This document shows, in pieces, positions 6,191 to 6,383 of a stretch of DNA of 6,383 nt. The stretch is from contig DHYQ01000100.1 of NCBI GenBank assembly GCA_002414205.1, forward strand, positions 1,279 through 7,661. The letters run 5' to 3'. Within the stretch, counting starts at the first letter, position 1, and the number at the start of each line of letters is the position of its first letter. A program made the translations under genes and the position numbers. The notes under the pieces were generated by a model. The model searched no databases, was not told the origin of the DNA, and saw only the letters and a program-made list of their open reading frames with translations. Origin of the DNA: Gallionellaceae bacterium UBA5126 (lineage in GTDB: Bacteria; Pseudomonadota; Gammaproteobacteria; Burkholderiales; Gallionellaceae).

Positions 6191-6383
6191 AAACCATTAC
6201 CCTCGCCCTCACCGGTGCCTCCGGTTTGCCGTATGGCATGCGGCTGTTGCAATGCCTGTTGCAGGGTGGACAGTGCGTGCAACTGGTGTATACCCAGGCG
6301 GCACAAATCGTCGCCAAACAGGAGCTGGGCATGAGCCTGCCTAGCCGCCCCAGCGACGCTCTACGTTTGTTGCAGGCAAAATT
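6187..6383 (+). CDS. ubiX: UbiX, flavin prenyltransferase (3' end missing)
   Basis: Only the first 65 residues are inside the window. They begin MKTITLALTGASGLPYGMRLLQCL, with the GASG flavin-binding loop (residues 10-13) followed by YG and a helix, then the VQLVYTQAAQIVAKQELG strand-helix typical of UbiX/Pad1. The enzyme joins dimethylallyl phosphate to FMN to give prenyl-FMN, the cofactor of UbiD-type decarboxylases used in ubiquinone synthesis and aromatic-acid decarboxylation. The ATG overlaps the Gx stop as ATGA and no separate ribosome binding site is evident, pointing to translational coupling. Paralogues of other HFCD flavoproteins are possible, but the N-terminal motif favours UbiX. 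Confidence 0.88.
   Translation, partial: MKTITLALTGASGLPYGMRLLQCLLQGGQCVQLVYTQAAQIVAKQELGMSLPSRPSDALRLLQAK

Overview
The window carries a compact run of nine same-strand (+) genes with almost no intergenic space: lptA (5' end cut off), lptB, rpoN, hpf, ptsN, hprK, rapZ, a NusG-domain-II membrane protein, a Gx-family (heptaprenyl diphosphate synthase component I-like) membrane protein, and ubiX (3' end cut off). The order lptA-lptB-rpoN-hpf-ptsN-hprK-rapZ, with a bifunctional HPr kinase HprK present together with PtsN and RapZ, is the classical arrangement of Betaproteobacteria. The moderate GC content, and a NusG-II/Gx pair that is more familiar from anaerobes and Firmicutes, fit a Nitrosomonadales/Gallionellales-type betaproteobacterium. 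That placement is an inference; no rRNA or other species marker is present.

Positions 1-1188 hold the end of the lipopolysaccharide-export module: the periplasmic bridge LptA and the cytoplasmic ATPase LptB. Positions 1226-2959 hold sigma-54 (RpoN) and the short hibernation-promoting factor Hpf. A strong intrinsic terminator (about 2970-3001) follows hpf, and its U-tract runs directly into the ptsN ribosome binding site. Positions 3013-5317 hold the nitrogen-PTS and regulatory block: the EIIA-type protein PtsN, the HPr kinase/phosphorylase HprK (start overlapping the ptsN stop by 1 nt) and the GTPase-like RNA-adaptor homologue RapZ. HPr and enzyme I are not in the window.

Positions 5314-6383 form a tightly coupled tail. 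The NusG-II gene starts with GTG inside the rapZ stop (4-nt overlap), the Gx gene starts 20 nt before the NusG-II stop, and ubiX starts in a 4-nt ATGA overlap. This tail is visibly richer in GC than the genes before it. It combines an uncharacterised membrane pair with flavin prenyltransferase, which is the part of the window with the best claim to be an under-described system.

All genes are on one strand. No tRNA, rRNA, CRISPR, insertion sequence or phage feature was seen, and no gene-free stretch exceeds about 55 bases.
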